Below are positions 58,815-59,341 of a stretch of 59,341 bases of DNA, piece after piece. Origin of the DNA: a virus. Below the pieces are notes generated by a model that was not told where the DNA came from, ran no database searches, and saw only the letters and a program-made list of their open reading frames with translations. Each line of letters begins with the position of its first letter. Position 1 is the first letter of the stretch. A program made the translations under genes and the position numbers. The DNA is taken from IMG/VR virus record IMGVR_UViG_3300043429_000266, positions 1-59,341 of that record, one strand, 5' to 3'.

Positions 58815-59251
58815 TGACAGCGAACAGTATGCAAATCGGCGGCAACCACTACCGCTCTGGTATCCAGCACTGGGACTTGATGGACGACTACAATGTCGGC
58901 TACCTTGAGGCCGCCGCTACAAAGTACGTCACCCGCTGGCGCAACAAAGACGGCGTCAAAGACTTGCAGAAGGCTTTACACTTCGTCAAGAAGCTCGCCG
59001 AGAAGCGTCAAGACGCGCCTCAAGTTGAGATCTCTGAGCGTATCCCTCAGGTGCCCCGTCAGGCTATCAACAAGTTTCTCGAGGCCAATCAGCTCACCGG
59101 CGACGATGCCGACATCATTAGCCATCTGCTCACTTGGCAGAGCACTGCGACGTTGCACCTTGTTGCGGGCCGAATTCAGCAGCTCATCAACGGCGCTACG
59201 CCTGATGACGGCGCTGAGGCCTCAATCGGTTACGTCAATCAGGATCGTTAA
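58814..59251 (+). CDS. DUF3310 (SaV-like) nucleotide-pathway protein
   Basis: A 145-aa protein. QHWDLMDDYNVGYLEAAATK then YVTRWRNKDGVKDLQKALHF is the DUF3310 signature. A helical C-terminal part (residues 70-135) is extra. Often found near phage nucleotide genes, once called SaV-like. ATG 58814 overlaps the HD stop (TGATG); AGGAG is upstream. It continues at 1-37. Confidence 0.8.
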   Translation: MTANSMQIGGNHYRSGIQHWDLMDDYNVGYLEAAATKYVTRWRNKDGVKDLQKALHFVKKLAEKRQDAPQVEISERIPQVPRQAINKFLEANQLTGDDADIISHLLTWQSTATLHLVAGRIQQLINGATPDDGAEASIGYVNQDR

Positions 59252-59341
59252 TGCGTACTTTCGTGTTCGACATCGAGACACTCCCCAACTACACTCTAGT
59301 GTCCTTCAAGGACATCGAGTCGAAGGAGTATTTCCGCTTCC
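59215..59341. repeat. Terminal direct repeat, copy 2 (circular overlap)
   Basis: Identical to bases 1-127; see copy 1. Joining the ends gives an uninterrupted DUF3310 stop/polymerase start junction. Confidence 0.93.
59251..59341 (+). CDS. DNA polymerase, duplicated 5' end
   Basis: First 30 codons of the family B polymerase, repeated because of the circular overlap; the full gene is at 37-1878. Confidence 0.9.
   Translation, partial: MRTFVFDIETLPNYTLVSFKDIESKEYFRF

Noticed and set aside
1-59341. Lysogeny module, CRISPR array, insertion sequence or RNA polymerase gene
   Set aside because: No integrase, repressor, att-like repeats, spaced CRISPR repeats, transposase or phage RNAP signature found on either strand.

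Overview
The window is one complete podovirus-type phage genome, linearised at an arbitrary point. The first 127 bases are repeated exactly as the last 127 (1-127 = 59215-59341), so the unique circular map is 59,214 bp and the break lies inside the DNA polymerase gene. The phage class follows from terS, terL, portal, scaffold and major capsid genes, two adaptor-like proteins, a nozzle-like protein, fibres and three large ejection-type proteins, with no tape-measure, sheath or major tail-tube gene. The host is Gram-negative: there is a nested Rz/Rz1 spanin pair, a GH19 endolysin and several lipoproteins with lipoboxes. A freshwater proteobacterial host is only a guess. I see no integrase, repressor, phage RNA polymerase, tRNA or CRISPR array, so the phage is probably lytic and depends on host RNA polymerase.

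The genes form two opposed blocks that start from one divergent control region (50303-50607). The plus-strand block runs 50608 to the end and, through the circle, on to 8828. Its first part (50608-57928) is a tightly coupled operon that ends in what looks like a DNA base hypermodification pathway: a fold-type II PLP enzyme, an amino acid:DNA transferase-like protein, a P-loop kinase, a 5-hmdU-kinase-helical/pyrophosphorylase-like protein and a thymidylate-synthase homologue. After a second promoter and structured leader (57929-58170) come an HD phosphohydrolase, a DUF3310 protein, a compact family B DNA polymerase, a Sak4-like ATPase, a DUF669 protein, an SPFH lipoprotein, a MazG-like pyrophosphatase, a Cas4-like nuclease and a RuvC-like resolvase.

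The minus-strand block runs from 50302 down to 8849. It begins with an SF2 helicase and a prim-pol/RepA-like primase-helicase, then a run of small genes, then an iteron-rich non-coding region (43746-44004) just upstream of terS. Packaging and head genes follow (terL, a GIY-YIG homing endonuclease, a virion protein with two ART-like domains, portal, a GroES-like co-chaperonin, scaffold, capsid). After these come adaptor and fibre genes (two fibres with S74 chaperone domains), lysis genes, second adaptor, nozzle and finally the ejection proteins. The blocks converge at 8790-8856, where two hairpin terminators face each other.

Sequence signals tie the blocks together. A 17-bp element GATTTGAAAAWACAATC followed 20-21 bp later by CTAAAAT occurs on both sides of the map. 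The 9-mer [C/G/A]TAAAATT[T/C] recurs ahead of terS, portal, capsid, adaptor and fibre groups and is a candidate late promoter core. A translational leader of the form TATAACT-AATAACT-GGAG precedes four genes on both strands. The most notable content is the hypermodification cluster, which predicts that thymidines in this phage's DNA carry an amino-acid-derived group.
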